This document shows positions 8,931-18,361 of a stretch of 64,000 nucleotides of DNA, in pieces. The notes under the pieces were generated by a model. The model did no database searches and was not told the origin of the DNA. It saw nothing but the letters and a program-made list of their open reading frames with translations. The stretch is from Echinicola strongylocentroti (GTDB lineage Bacteria; Bacteroidota; Bacteroidia; Cytophagales; Cyclobacteriaceae): contig NZ_CP030041.1 of the NCBI RefSeq assembly GCF_003260975.1, positions 2,527,001 through 2,591,000 on the forward strand, written 5' to 3'. The position numbers were made by a program, and so were the translations under genes. Numbering within the stretch: the first letter of the stretch is position 1; every line of letters begins with the position of its first letter.

Positions 8931-9098
8931 CCCGAAATATGCATTAGCCAATCTATTGCGACCTGAAATTGCTTTAAAATCAGCCGCTTTGCTTTAGTTT
9001 TCGGTGTAACCGTAGCGGTGCTACGCTCACACCTCCAAACCAACTGCTTTTCTTGCACTCTCAGTCCTCACTACGGTTCCTAATGCATAAATCGGGTT
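8931..9098. repeat. Type II hairpin element, copy A
   Basis: About 168 bp, starting CCCGAAATATGCATTAG and ending CTAATGCATAAATCGGG, so the ends are inverted repeats. The centre is a stem-loop: GGTGT-aa-CCGTAGC-GGT-GCTACG-ctc-ACACC. Copies B (36877) and C (39370) share the sequence but carry GGCAT/ATGCC in place of GGTGT/ACACC and CCCGG/CCGGG in place of CCCGA/TCGGG. The paired positions therefore changed together, which supports a folded structure. No coding potential was seen. Confidence 0.7.
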
Positions 9099-9357
9099 TA
9101 ACTGTAGTGGGCCACGAAGCCTCAAAGACACAAAGGTCGGTTATTAACTTCCCTCCTGTTGTTCCGACCATAGCCGTCAGTTTAAGCTGCTATCGGCACA
9201 CCAACTACCACAAATACATGAACTTAGCTGTTCGGGATTTGTAATCGCGAACCGGAATAATGGGGATTTAAAATCCCCCTAGACCATTTGTCAATAGTCC
9301 AGACATCAATAAAAACATAGATTTTCAGCAACTTACAGACGTTAGCCTGACGGCTAT

Positions 9358-9455
9358 GGTTGTTCCGACAGCTGTGCTGCGGAACCACGAGCTTTGAGTT
9401 TATAACTCAACACCACAAGGTGTGTTCTTTGTGTCTTGGGGACTTGGTGGCAATA
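9358..9455 (+). repeat. GTTCCG-hairpin repeat, divergent copy 1
   Basis: Contains TTGTTCCGACAGC, then GCTGCGGAAC, an imperfect palindrome, then a GAGTTTataAACTC-type second hairpin and an ACCACAAGGTG... tail. It is the most divergent of four copies (others at 12097, 12300 and 14611). An inverted pair, CCATAGCCGTCAG near 9168 and CTGACGGCTATGG near 9348, flanks the preceding 180 bp. The rest of 9099-9513 holds no gene I can support. Confidence 0.5.
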
Positions 9456-9513
9456 TTTTCATTAATCCAGAAGAATGTTTAGAAATCATAGCGAAGTCAT
9501 TTAAATTTACTCC

Positions 9514-10500
9514 ATGAAGAAAAAAATAGCTTTGGTAACCGGGGGCTTTACCGGGGAATCCGTGGTTTCGCTCAAAAGCGCGGCAGTGGTGGAAACCCAG
9601 ATAGACAGGGACCGCTATGATATCTATAAAATCATCATTGAAAAAGACCATTGGTACTACACTGACCCAAGCGGTCAAAAACAATCCGTGGACCTTAACG
9701 ACTTTTCGGTACTGACCAATAAGGAAAAGATCACCTTTGATGGTGTATTCAACATCCTTCACGGCTCACCTGGAGAGGACGGCAAGCTGGCGGGATATTT
9801 TGATATGATGGAGATTCCCTATACTACCTGTGACCCTCTCACCTCCGCCATTACCATGAACAAGGGCTATACCAAAGCCATCATTCAGGACATCGAAGGC
9901 CTCCACGTCGCCAAATCCCTCCAACTCTTCAAAAACACTCCTCAAAACACTCAGCGTGTGATTGAGGAACTTAGCCTTCCCTACTTCGTCAAGCCAAATA
10001 ATGGCGGCAGCAGCATCGGGATGAGCAAGGTAAAAACCGAAGAAGAGGTTCAAGAAGCCCTGGACAAGGCTTTTGCTGAAGATAATCAAGTGCTGATCGA
10101 GGAATTTGTCTCAGGAAGGGAATTCTCCATCGGCATGTACAAGGTGGATGATGATGTCATTGTCCTTCCCGCCACGGAAATAGTCAGCTCCAAGGAGTTT
10201 TTTGACTTTGAAGCCAAATATACCGCTGGGGTCACTGAAGAGATCACTCCTGGACGAATGAGCGAGGAGGAGGTAAACAGGGTAAAAGTCGTCGCCGAAA
10301 AAGTCTATCTAAAGCTCAACTGCAAAGGAGCCGTGAGAATGGATTATTTCTTAGAGCAAAATACCGGAAAAATCTTCTTTATCGAAATCAACACCGTACC
10401 CGGCCAAACTGAAACCAGCCTTATTTCGCAGCAGGTAAAGGCCATTGGCAAAACAGTCAAGGAATTCTATACCGAGATCATCGAGGAAATGTGGAAGTAG
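9514..10500 (+). CDS. ddl: D-alanine--D-alanine ligase
   Basis: A 328-residue ATP-grasp ligase that joins two D-alanines for the peptidoglycan stem peptide in the cytoplasm. Family signatures are visible: the N-terminal G-G-x-x-x-E-x-x-V-S segment, H-G-x-P-G-E-D-G near residues 87-94, the K-P-N-N-G-G-S-S-I-G-M loop near 161-171, E-E-F-V-S-G-R-E-F and the C-terminal metal-binding E-I-N-T-V-P-G-Q-T. Length is normal. The upstream region is repeat-filled and no promoter was identified. It converges with metK. Confidence 0.96.
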   Translation: MKKKIALVTGGFTGESVVSLKSAAVVETQIDRDRYDIYKIIIEKDHWYYTDPSGQKQSVDLNDFSVLTNKEKITFDGVFNILHGSPGEDGKLAGYFDMMEIPYTTCDPLTSAITMNKGYTKAIIQDIEGLHVAKSLQLFKNTPQNTQRVIEELSLPYFVKPNNGGSSIGMSKVKTEEEVQEALDKAFAEDNQVLIEEFVSGREFSIGMYKVDDDVIVLPATEIVSSKEFFDFEAKYTAGVTEEITPGRMSEEEVNRVKVVAEKVYLKLNCKGAVRMDYFLEQNTGKIFFIEINTVPGQTETSLISQQVKAIGKTVKEFYTEIIEEMWK

Positions 10501-10620
10501 TAAGGGTGATGTAAAAAAAATCGGCACAAAAAAAGAAGTCTCTTGACTTCAATCTAAGCCGACAACTTCCGCAAAAGGAATGATGGCGGTCATCTTTTTC
10601 AACAACTTAATTTTTAAGTT

Positions 10621-10660
10621 AAAAACGTCATTGCGCGAACACAGCGCAATGACGTTTTTT
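10621..10660. terminator. Bidirectional terminator between ddl and metK
   Basis: AAAAACGTCATTGCGC (10621-10636) and GCGCAATGACGTTTTTT (10644-10660) form a stem of about 16 bp with a 7-base loop and T runs on both strands. It can stop ddl (plus) and metK (minus). A weaker hairpin (GAAGTC-tctt-GACTTC) lies near 10538-10553. Confidence 0.85.
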
Positions 10661-10662
10661 AT

Positions 10663-10679
10663 ATGCATAAACCGGGTCA
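10663..10679. repeat. Type II element right-end remnant at metK stop
   Basis: ATGCATAAACCGGGTCA matches the right end of type II hairpin elements (ATGCATAA-TCCGGG). On the minus strand it begins exactly at the metK stop codon (TGA then CCCGG). The rest of the element is absent. Confidence 0.4.
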
Positions 10680-11930
10680 AATACCAAACTTCTTCTTCAA
10701 GGTATCGACATAATCCAGCTTCTCCCAAGTGAACAGCTCTACATCCAAGTTGATGGATGTGCCATCTGGGGAAATGAATGTTTTGTTTTTCACCTCATTG
10801 GTTCTGCCCATGTGGCCATAGGCGGCCGTTTCTTCATAGATAGGATTGCGAAGCTTCAGCCTTTGTTCGATAGCGTAAGGGCGCATATCGAAGATCTTTT
10901 GGATATTTTCGGCAATCTCCCCATCCTTCATGTCCACCTTGCCAGTGCCGTAAGTATTGATATAAATACCCATTGGCTCGGCTACACCGATGGCGTAGGA
11001 GACTTGTACCAGCACTTCATCGGCAATTCCTGCCGCAACCATATTTTTGGCGATATGTCGTGTGGCGTAAGCAGCAGAACGATCCACTTTTGAGGGATCT
11101 TTCCCGGAAAATGCCCCTCCGCCGTGGGCTCCTTTGCCACCGTAGGTATCCACGATGATCTTACGACCCGTCAGCCCAGCATCTCCATGCGGCCCACCAA
11201 TCACAAACTTCCCTGTAGGATTGATATGATAGGTAATGTCATCGGTAAAGAGCGACTGTATTTCCGGGATCAGCTGAGCTTTTACCCTTGGAATCAAAAT
11301 GCTGATCAAGTCCTCCTTGATTTTTTTCAGCATGGTAGGCTCATCGGCAAACTCATCATGCTGCGTCGAAATCACAATGGTCTTGATCCGCTGGGGGACG
11401 TTATCGTCACTGTATTCGATCGTTACCTGTGCTTTGGCATCTGGGCGGAGGTAAGAGATCTCCTCATTCTCCCTTCTCAGCTCGGCAAGCTCCTTCAGCA
11501 GCCTATGCGAAAGGTCCAGTGCCAAAGGCATATAATTCTGGGTCTCATTGGTGGCATAGCCGAACATCATCCCTTGGTCACCCGCACCTTGTTCTTCGGG
11601 ACTTGTACGGTCCACGCCTTGGTTGATGTCCGGCGACTGGTCATGGATGGCCGAAAGCACCCCGCAAGAGCTTCCGTCAAACATGTACTCTCCCTTCACG
11701 TAGCCGATCCTGTTGATCACATCACGGGCGATTTTCTGGACGTCAAGGTAAGTATTGGACTTCACCTCTCCTGCCAAGACCACTTGCCCAGTGGTCACCA
11801 GCGTTTCACAAGCCACCTTGGACTGGGGATCAAACGCCAAAAAATTATCAATAAGCGCATCTGATATCTGATCAGCGATTTTGTCAGGATGTCCCTCAGA
11901 AACAGACTCTGAGGTAAATAAATAAGGCAT
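10677..11930 (-). CDS. metK: S-adenosylmethionine synthase
   Basis: A 417-residue methionine adenosyltransferase that makes SAM from methionine and ATP. The N-terminal [11 protein letters not shown] segment (residues about 10-20), the [18 protein letters not shown] run and the glycine-rich [16 protein letters not shown] active-site loop are all present. Length is within the family range. A possible -7 box of the TAnnTTT type lies upstream near 11980; no SAM riboswitch fold was recognised. It is a single-gene unit. Confidence 0.97.
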   Translation of the reverse strand: MPYLFTSESVSEGHPDKIADQISDALIDNFLAFDPQSKVACETLVTTGQVVLAGEVKSNTYLDVQKIARDVINRIGYVKGEYMFDGSSCGVLSAIHDQSPDINQGVDRTSPEEQGAGDQGMMFGYATNETQNYMPLALDLSHRLLKELAELRRENEEISYLRPDAKAQVTIEYSDDNVPQRIKTIVISTQHDEFADEPTMLKKIKEDLISILIPRVKAQLIPEIQSLFTDDITYHINPTGKFVIGGPHGDAGLTGRKIIVDTYGGKGAHGGGAFSGKDPSKVDRSAAYATRHIAKNMVAAGIADEVLVQVSYAIGVAEPMGIYINTYGTGKVDMKDGEIAENIQKIFDMRPYAIEQRLKLRNPIYEETAAYGHMGRTNEVKNKTFISPDGTSINLDVELFTWEKLDYVDTLKKKFGI

Positions 11931-12096
11931 ATATCGAATTTTTAATTACAAGTAGTAATGGCGTGTAAAATTAAAGCATAAGCAGGAAATAAAAAACTTT
12001 TACTTTGGGATAAATGATATCAGGCCTATACGCTTGTTTAGCGGGTGTTTTTACAGATGCTCTTTTGCCACAAAGTCACGAAGCAACAATACCAAC

Positions 12097-12263
12097 AGTT
12101 GTTCCGACAGCTGTGCAGCAGAACTATGAACAGTGGGTTTTTAAACTCAATACCACTTGCCCCGTTGGCCACAAAGGCTCAAAGGCACCAAGTTTCAAAT
12201 ATGACCCTTAGCCCCCATGACCTACTTAGAGGCTAAATTACAGACGGGTATTGCTTAAGGGAG
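12097..12263 (+). repeat. GTTCCG-hairpin repeat, copy 2 (long form)
   Basis: Contains the GTTCCG...CGGAAC-like palindrome, a GGTTTttAAACTC second hairpin, a GCCACAAAGGCTCAAAGGCACC tract and an extension (CCCTTAGCCCCCATG... to ACAGACGGGTATTG). Copy 4 at 14611 shares the extension. Confidence 0.65.
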
Positions 12264-12299
12264 TTGACATTATATAGATAAAAGGGGTTGCAAATCCCC

Positions 12300-12398
12300 A
12301 GTTGTTCCGACAGCTGGGCTGCGGAACTATCAACAGTGAGTTTTTAAACTCAATACCACATAACCCGTCGGCCACAAAGGCTCAAAGGCACCAAGTTT
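12300..12398 (+). repeat. 99-bp direct repeat, left of zincin cassette (copy 3)
   Basis: Aligned by eye without gaps to 14611-14709, this copy differs at 5 of 99 positions. Both copies are in the same orientation and together bracket the two-gene zincin/small-lipoprotein cassette. Confidence 0.7.
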
Positions 12399-12424
12399 CC
12401 AGACTGCACTATTATCATGCTCCC

Positions 12425-12464
12425 TAAAAAAGGAAAGCCGAAAGGTGAGCACCCTTCCGGCTTT
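12425..12464 (-). terminator. Terminator of the zincin/small-lipoprotein operon
   Basis: On the minus strand, AAAGCCGgAAGG-loop-CCTTtCGGCTTT is followed by CCTTTTTTA. It lies 9 bases after the stop of the small lipoprotein gene. Confidence 0.75.
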
Positions 12465-12472
12465 GTCTATTT

Positions 12473-12910
12473 TCAATCTTCTTCAATGACCTCCGCATTT
12501 TGATAATCTTCCTCTAGAAAGGAATATCTAGTGATTAAAACATCTCCAATTTTTTTATTATCATAACTCTGCAGATGAAGTAAGTTCCTATAAGACTCAT
12601 CTGATGGTAAATATTTAATTTCCTTCAGGTCATCAAATTCAATTTTAATTGAATCAGCATATAAAATCAACCCCTCAGAACTACCAAACACCAGTTCAAT
12701 TTCCTGAACCAAACTATCCCTTTTTGGAAGCTCAAAATTGTATACATCATTACCTTGATACATTTCAATTGAGATCAAGTGTTCAGTTAGATTATTAAAA
12801 ATATACTGCTGAACTTGTCTTTTATCAACATCCTGCTTTATACAAGATAAAAACAGGTTACTTACTAACCCAATAATCAAAACTCGAATCCAAATAAATC
12901 TCCGTCTCAT
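12473..12910 (-). CDS. Small lipoprotein overlapping the exported zincin gene
   Basis: No family is recognised. With the start at the ATG at 12910 the protein has 145 residues: a basic, hydrophobic signal and a good lipobox (L-F-L-S-C, Cys23), then a hydrophilic domain rich in acidic residues that ends in E-V-I-E-E-D. A longer start at 12973 would only add a charged, non-signal-like extension. The gene overlaps the 3' end of the upstream zincin gene by 53 bases in another frame, so translation is probably coupled. Position and export suggest a partner or inhibitor of the zincin; this is inference only. The gene is more AT-rich than its neighbours. Confidence 0.6.
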   Translation of the reverse strand: MRRRFIWIRVLIIGLVSNLFLSCIKQDVDKRQVQQYIFNNLTEHLISIEMYQGNDVYNFELPKRDSLVQEIELVFGSSEGLILYADSIKIEFDDLKEIKYLPSDESYRNLLHLQSYDNKKIGDVLITRYSFLEEDYQNAEVIEED

Positions 12911-14430
12911 TTGTGTAATTGTTTTTAAGATTTTTTTTCCAAACTCCCCATGTAGAAGTGTTTTCCATGACATCTTCTATTTCTTTAATACTATATCCAG
13001 TCACTTGATCTCTGTACTCTTTGTAAGACTCATTCCATGAGGTCTTACTTGTCCAATAACAGTACGAAACACTCCACTTTTCTCCATCAATTAAATCAGG
13101 AACTAAACCTGTATATTGAAGTCTGCTGTATATAGGTTCGTAGTTTTTATATCTCAACCTAGCCAATTCCCGTTGCACACCTCGTGCCCAGCTTTCTTGT
13201 ACCTTGTCTTCTGTAGCCAACCAATCGTTCTTTCTCAATTCCCAATGCGAAGCATGGGCAAGTTCGTGTAAGGTGGTCGCATATATACCTGAGCTTTCAT
13301 TGGTGTTTTCCCATATCTTGATCCGGGAGCCTATTCCCAAAAATCGGCAATCCTTACAGTGCCGCCCATTGGCCTCATCGTTTCTATAATTATAAGCAGA
13401 AATCTTTACCTTGGGCTTCCAGAAGGAATTGGTCGGAGGGCTTTTTAGTCCTAAGCGATTTCCATAATAGTAATCATGGCTTGCCTGAAATATTAACGCA
13501 TACAACCAATGATTTGATGTAGATGAAATATTTAAGTTCCACCCTCCTGTAATCTTGGGACCATTAACTTCGGCCAAATCACTGCCTGGCCCATTGTCAC
13601 CATTTCTTATTTCAAAATCATATCGGTCCCACTTGAAGCTGTAATTGGCGTCACGTTTGAAGGTACCGTCACAGCTAAAGTATCCATTGCTGGCTGTATA
13701 GCCTTTATGGGTAGTAAACCATCTTCTTGCTCGGACTTCCACCCCGTGCACCCCAACATATCCTCCCAAATCTCCATCAAAAATGGCTATTCTGCCAGCA
13801 GGGTGCCACTTTTTTCGTTGTACTTCAGGATTACCAAACTTATCTTCCACTTCTAAATTACCTGTAAGCCGCAATGCCTCGTCGACTAGAGCATCTAGAT
13901 ATACATCAGGCAGCATTCTCTCGTTAGGCACATCATCGAGTTCCTCCGGAATAAACAACTCCTCGAGTACTTCAAACGCTACTCCCTTAGGAAGCGGTTT
14001 GTCCTTGGGAATGGCACAGTACTGATAGGTAGGCTGCCCTTCGGGAACCTCTGGATCATGGTAGTGGTCTCCGCCTTCGGGAATCTCATGATCCAGTGGA
14101 TAGCTGTACAGGACCAGAGTAGAGTCACTGTTCAGGATATCCAGTTCGGTTTCGTCCTGAGGCCTGAACCTGATGTAAATATGGCTGGCATCGATGGTGA
14201 CATCTTCTAGTTTACTGTTTGGGTTTGCAGCCCTCAGGCTTTGATAGGCCTTTTGCATATTGGTCACCGAATAAGGGTTTTCCAATTGTTCTCCCAGCTG
14301 GATCATCCCCTCACCACTGACTTCCTGGGTAGTCTGGTCTATGTGATGGGGGGGTAATTTCTTCCTGGCAGGAACTGAATGCCGCCAAGCTAATGGCCAT
14401 GGCTGCGAGGAGGTTTTTGTTTTTCATCAT
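12858..14430 (-). pseudogene. Exported HExxH metallopeptidase-like lipoprotein, frame broken in a 7-base G/C run
   Basis: Two frames belong together. The first (from ATG 14430) gives a lipoprotein signal, M-M-K-N-K-N...A-F-S-S-C with Cys21, then Q-E-E-I-T, and runs off frame at a run of seven G (14348-14354 on the plus strand). With one base fewer it continues ...I-T-P-H-H-I-D-Q-T-T-Q-E-V-S-G-E-G straight into the long 482-residue frame that starts at 14306. The restored protein would be about 523 residues. A zinc-site motif, H-E-L-A-H-A-S-H (H347-E348-H351 of the long frame), lies in the C-terminal half in a T-T-L-H-E-L-A-H context. The substrate is unknown. As read, only a product without signal could be made from 14306. 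Cause: sequencing error, true decay or slippage-based phase variation. Confidence 0.7.
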
Positions 14431-14789
14431 TGTAAAAGTGCTTATGGTAAATATTTGGAATAAAAAGATGCATCTTTTACAAAAATAGCCTCCTCCGCTC
14501 ATTTAACACAGTCCAATAAACACCTAAATACCAGTACTTTACCACTAAATAACTGAAATAATTACCTTTAGCCCTATTTTGCTTTAAGTACCCAAAAGCC
14601 TTCGGGTCCCAGTTGTTCCGACAGCTGGGCTGCGGAACTATCAACAGTGAGTTTTTAAACTCAATACCACTTGACCCGTTTGCCACAAAGGCTCGAAGGC
14701 ACCAAGTTTCAAATATGACCCTTAGCCCCCATGGCCTACTTAGGCGCTATATTACAGACGGGTATTGTCTGAGGGATTGCAAATCCCTT
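14431..14789. other. Intergenic region between zincin gene and galT
   Basis: It holds the promoter region of the zincin operon (AT-rich, 14431-14600) and the long GTTCCG-hairpin repeat at 14611-14777. No further gene is supported. Confidence 0.5.
14611..14777 (+). repeat. GTTCCG-hairpin repeat, copy 4 (right of zincin cassette)
   Basis: The first 99 bases match copy 3 at 12300 (5 differences) and the following 70 or so match the extension of copy 2 at 12097. A TTGCAAATCCC tail follows, as it does just before copy 3. This suggests that copies 2 and 3 once formed a tandem array of the same unit. Confidence 0.7.
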
Positions 14790-15839
14790 TTATTTCCCCA
14801 CTTTATAATGCTCTTTTGGCTGGTTTCTTAGGATTTTTACAGCTGATTCTGCGGTGATGTCCCGTTGTGGATTGGCCAGCATCTCGTAGCCTACCATAAA
14901 TTTCTTCACGGTAGCAGAACGTAGCAGTGGCGGATAGAACACCATATGCAGGTCCCATTCTGGATGGTTTTGGCCGTCCGTCGGAGCTTGGTGGATTCCC
15001 GCCGAATAGGGAAAGGACACCTTAAACATATTGTCATACATAATCGCCAGCTGGCGATAAGCATCCGCCAAGGCTACCATCTGACCTTCATCCATGTCTG
15101 CCAGACTCGCGATATGCGTCTTAGGCGCAATCATCGCCTCAAAAGGCCATACCGCCCAAAATGGCACCAAGCCCACGAAATAATCGTTCTCAAATAGCAT
15201 ACGCTCGCCTTTCTTGAGTTCCTCGTGCACGTAATCGAGCACCATGCTACGTCCGTATTTTTGGTAATATTCACCAAACTTCACCTGCTTTTTGGCGGGC
15301 TCGACGGGAATGGATTCCTGCGCCCAGATCTGTCCATGGGGGTGGGGATTGGAGCAGCCCATCACAGATCCTTTGTTTTCGAAGACCTGGACATGGTTAA
15401 TAAAGTCCTTGCTGCCCAGCCCCTCATACTCTGCCTTCCAGAGCTCCACCACCTTGGTGATGGCCTCCACATCCAGCTCGGGAATGGTCAGGTCATGTCG
15501 GGGCGAAAAGCAAATAACTTTGCAAATTCCCCGTTCACTTTTGGCCTTGAAAAATTCTCCTTCGGACAGCTCACCATTGGGAATGTCTTCTGTCAAAGCT
15601 CCAAAATCATTTTGGAACACAAATGCACCAGCATAATCAGGATTTTTCTCCCCATTTATACGGGTATTGCCGGGGCAGAGGTAACATGTTTCATCATAGG
15701 CGGGCTTTTGGGCCTCTGAAGTGTCTTCCTCCTGTCCCTGCCAAGGCCGCTTGCCGCGGTGTGGGGACACTTGGAGCCAATCACCGGTAAATGGATTATA
15801 TCTTCTATGACTGTGGTCTTCAAAATTAAAATCAGACAT
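14790..15839 (-). CDS. galT: Galactose-1-phosphate uridylyltransferase
   Basis: A 349-residue enzyme of the Leloir pathway that exchanges UMP between UDP-glucose and galactose-1-phosphate. The active-site histidine motif N-P-H-P-H-G-Q-I-W is present, as is the N-terminal R-Y-N-P-F-T-G-D-W and the C-Y-L-C-P-G-N zinc-site segment. The start is set at the ATG at 15839 (M-S-D-F-N-F-E-D-H); a GTG/TTG-type extension to 15890 is not family-like. It is the last gene of the galM-galK-galT series, 178 bases after galK. Confidence 0.95.
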   Translation of the reverse strand: MSDFNFEDHSHRRYNPFTGDWLQVSPHRGKRPWQGQEEDTSEAQKPAYDETCYLCPGNTRINGEKNPDYAGAFVFQNDFGALTEDIPNGELSEGEFFKAKSERGICKVICFSPRHDLTIPELDVEAITKVVELWKAEYEGLGSKDFINHVQVFENKGSVMGCSNPHPHGQIWAQESIPVEPAKKQVKFGEYYQKYGRSMVLDYVHEELKKGERMLFENDYFVGLVPFWAVWPFEAMIAPKTHIASLADMDEGQMVALADAYRQLAIMYDNMFKVSFPYSAGIHQAPTDGQNHPEWDLHMVFYPPLLRSATVKKFMVGYEMLANPQRDITAESAVKILRNQPKEHYKVGK

Positions 15840-16017
15840 AAGGGTTGAGTGTTGTAATGTTATGAGGTTTTGAATGTAAATGGGACACAATGATCACTTT
15901 GCTGAGTCAGCGGCTCAATTTTCAGGAGTGCTGGGACAGAGACACTGCACAAGGAGTAACTACACGGCATTCATCTTGATACTAGCGCCTTGCTACCTGA
16001 CACTTTTCTTTCTGGCA

Positions 16018-17169
16018 CTACCCAACGACTCTCGTACCATCCGTAACGTCCACTTCATAGATTTGGAGGGATTTGCCGAAGGCTTCTTCGTAGGCAGCGG
16101 CCACTTCTTTTTCGAACGTCTCCTTGGCACTCTTTTCCACCAAGTTAATGGTACAGCCACCAAAGCCACCGCCCATCATCCGGGCACCAGCCACCGCTTC
16201 ACGGGATTTGGCAAAGTCCGCCAAAAAGTCCAACTCCTTACAGCTCACCTCGTACATCTGCGAAAGTCCGTCATGGGAGCCGTACATTTGCTGGCCAAAA
16301 CCTTTGATATCACCTTTTTCCAGCAATTCACAGCCCTTGAGCAACCGCGCATTTTCTTCTATGACAAATTTACAGCGCCTATACACGACTTCACTGATTG
16401 TAGATTTGGTTTCTTCCAGCAGTTCCAAGGACACATCACGGAGGCTTTTTACCGTTTGGTTGGTTCGCTGCACGGCTGCCACACCTTCTTGGCATTCCTT
16501 CCTGCGGTCATTATAGGCAGAGTCGGCCAGGGAGTGCTTTACCTGTGTATCGCACAGAATGATCTGGTAATCGCCCAACTCGATTGGGAAATAGCTGTAT
16601 TCGAGGGATCGGCAGTCCAATCGGATGGCATGGTCATCCTTGCCCATCATGGAAGCAAATTGGTCCATAATGCCGCATTGTACGCCTGCAAATTCGTGCT
16701 CCGCCTTTTGGGCATACTTCAGCATGTCCAAGCGCTCCAGTCCAAGATCGAACAATTCGGACAAAGCCAGACAAACACCGTTTTCCACGGCAGCGGAAGA
16801 CGATAATCCCGCTCCTACGGGCACATCACCGCCAAAAACCAAGTCAAACCCTTCGATGGAGTAGCCGGCCTTCTGCAATTGGGCGACTACGCCCATGACA
16901 TAATTGCCCCAGCCACCTTCCATCGGCTCAAAATCGTTGAGTCCAAAGGTCAGGGATTCCTGAAAATCGTTGGAAAACAAACGGCATTCTTCGCTGTCAT
17001 TCTTTTGGACAGCGATGACGATTTCTTTGTTGATCGCTGCAGGAAGTACGAAGCCTTCATTATAATCGGTATGCTCTCCGATCAGGTTAATCCTCCCTGG
17101 AGACTTTACGACAATAGGCTTTTTGTCAAACAGTTCGACGAACGCTGACGTGATGATTTCTGGGTTCAT
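16018..17169 (-). CDS. galK: Galactokinase
   Basis: A 383-residue GHMP kinase that phosphorylates alpha-D-galactose at C1 with ATP. Signatures: the galactokinase motif G-R-I-N-L-I-G-E-H-T-D-Y-N-E-G near residues 24-38, the ATP-binding P-V-G-A-G-L-S-S-S-A-A loop near 118-128 and the C-terminal G-G-G-F-G-G-C-T motif. Length is normal. It starts 15 bases after the galM stop, which indicates co-transcription. Confidence 0.96.
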   Translation of the reverse strand: MNPEIITSAFVELFDKKPIVVKSPGRINLIGEHTDYNEGFVLPAAINKEIVIAVQKNDSEECRLFSNDFQESLTFGLNDFEPMEGGWGNYVMGVVAQLQKAGYSIEGFDLVFGGDVPVGAGLSSSAAVENGVCLALSELFDLGLERLDMLKYAQKAEHEFAGVQCGIMDQFASMMGKDDHAIRLDCRSLEYSYFPIELGDYQIILCDTQVKHSLADSAYNDRRKECQEGVAAVQRTNQTVKSLRDVSLELLEETKSTISEVVYRRCKFVIEENARLLKGCELLEKGDIKGFGQQMYGSHDGLSQMYEVSCKELDFLADFAKSREAVAGARMMGGGFGGCTINLVEKSAKETFEKEVAAAYEEAFGKSLQIYEVDVTDGTRVVG

Positions 17170-17184
17170 GATAGTATGGTTACT

Positions 17185-18264
17185 TTACTTAATGACTGAA
17201 AATTTAAAAGAGGTATAGCTCTGAAACCGCTCTTCTGGACGAAGCACTACAGAAGGGAAATGGGGGTGGTTTGGCGAATCCGGGAAATGCTGTGTCTCAA
17301 GCGCTATCCCGCCATGCGTTGGATACGTCTTTCCCTTTCCCTGAAGTGTGCCGTCAAAATAATTGGCAGAATACAGCTGAACACCTGGTTCTGAGGTAGC
17401 TACTTCCATGCGAATTCCTGATGCTTCAGAAGTAAGCACGGCCGCAGGTTGATTTTTGTCAAAGACCAACGTTTGATCCAGTCCATTGGCGATCACTGTC
17501 TGCGGATGATCGGCTTCCACACCTTCCTTCACCTTTTTGGTTTGGAGAAAATCCAGCGGTGTGCCTTTGACAGATAGTATTTCGCCAGTAGGAATGCTGC
17601 CCTCTTTGACTGCTACATAAAATGGGGCATTAACTTGCAGGTCATGTTCCAAAATAGTGGACGAAAGGTCACCGGAGAGGTTAAAATAAGAGTGGTTGGT
17701 AAGGTTGACCACGGTGGTTTTGTCAGTCTTGGCACCATAGGTAAGCGTCAGTTCGTTTTCTTCCGAAAGCGTAAAGGCTACCGTTACGGTCAGCGTCCCA
17801 GGGTAATTTTCCTCCCCGTCGGGGCTGGTGTAGGTAAATTCCACTCCTCCTTCGATGGTGTTGGCCTCCCAGATTTTCTTATCAAATCCTTCTTGGCCGC
17901 CATGCAGGTGGTGTGCACCATTGGTGACAGCCACTTGGTACTGCTTTCCTTCCAGCTCAAATTGCCCATGATCGATGCGATTGCAGACTCTGCCGACCGT
18001 ACAGCCCATAAAGGCTCCCGCCTTCTGGCTAGCTTCGCTCACATAATCCTCAAAACGGTCAAAGCCAAGCACTACATCGGTCATTTCCCCCTCCCTATCG
18101 GGAACGACCAAATGGGTGAGCGTAGCACCATAATTGGTCACACAGGCTTTTGCTCCATTGGAATTTTTCAGGGTAAACAAATGAATATCCCTGCCGGCGG
18201 TGGTTTGACCAAAAACGGTCTTTTCGACAGTAACGTTAGTGCGGTTGATGCTTTTTGTAGACAA
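17185..18264 (-). CDS. galM: Aldose 1-epimerase (mutarotase)
   Basis: A 359-residue mutarotase that interconverts alpha and beta anomers of galactose and feeds galactokinase. Family residues are visible: N-R-I-D-H-G-Q-F near the first third, the catalytic-site histidine in V-N-L-T-N-H-S-Y-F-N-L-S-G, and a late G-I-A-L-E-T-Q-H-F-P-D-S-P-N-H segment with the catalytic glutamate. The start appears to be TTG at 18264; no in-frame ATG exists near the N-terminus. It is first in the gal unit, downstream of an operator-like palindrome at 18365-18383. Confidence 0.93.
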   Translation of the reverse strand: MSTKSINRTNVTVEKTVFGQTTAGRDIHLFTLKNSNGAKACVTNYGATLTHLVVPDREGEMTDVVLGFDRFEDYVSEASQKAGAFMGCTVGRVCNRIDHGQFELEGKQYQVAVTNGAHHLHGGQEGFDKKIWEANTIEGGVEFTYTSPDGEENYPGTLTVTVAFTLSEENELTLTYGAKTDKTTVVNLTNHSYFNLSGDLSSTILEHDLQVNAPFYVAVKEGSIPTGEILSVKGTPLDFLQTKKVKEGVEADHPQTVIANGLDQTLVFDKNQPAAVLTSEASGIRMEVATSEPGVQLYSANYFDGTLQGKGKTYPTHGGIALETQHFPDSPNHPHFPSVVLRPEERFQSYTSFKFSVIK

Positions 18265-18361
18265 GGGTAAAAGGTTTATTGACTGACAATTTTCATAAAT
18301 GCAACAGCCAATTTAAGGGATTAAAAAATGTTATTCAGGGCATTTGGGGCTAAATTTTGAA

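Larger units (their letters stand above)
11931..12472. other. Repeat-filled intergenic region between metK and the zincin cassette
   Basis: Apart from the metK promoter region, this stretch consists of two adjacent GTTCCG-hairpin repeats (12097-12263 and 12300-12398) and a terminator. It contains no gene I can support. Confidence 0.6.

Noticed and set aside
11124..11864. 246-codon plus-strand frame opposite metK
   Set aside because: Antisense of metK; no recognisable domain.
11931..12010. SAM riboswitch upstream of metK
   Set aside because: No recognisable SAM aptamer core in the AT-rich leader; only a promoter-like box was seen.
15880..16806. 308-codon plus-strand frame opposite galK
   Set aside because: Antisense of a clear galactokinase gene, no family-like sequence, and it crosses the galT-galK spacer.
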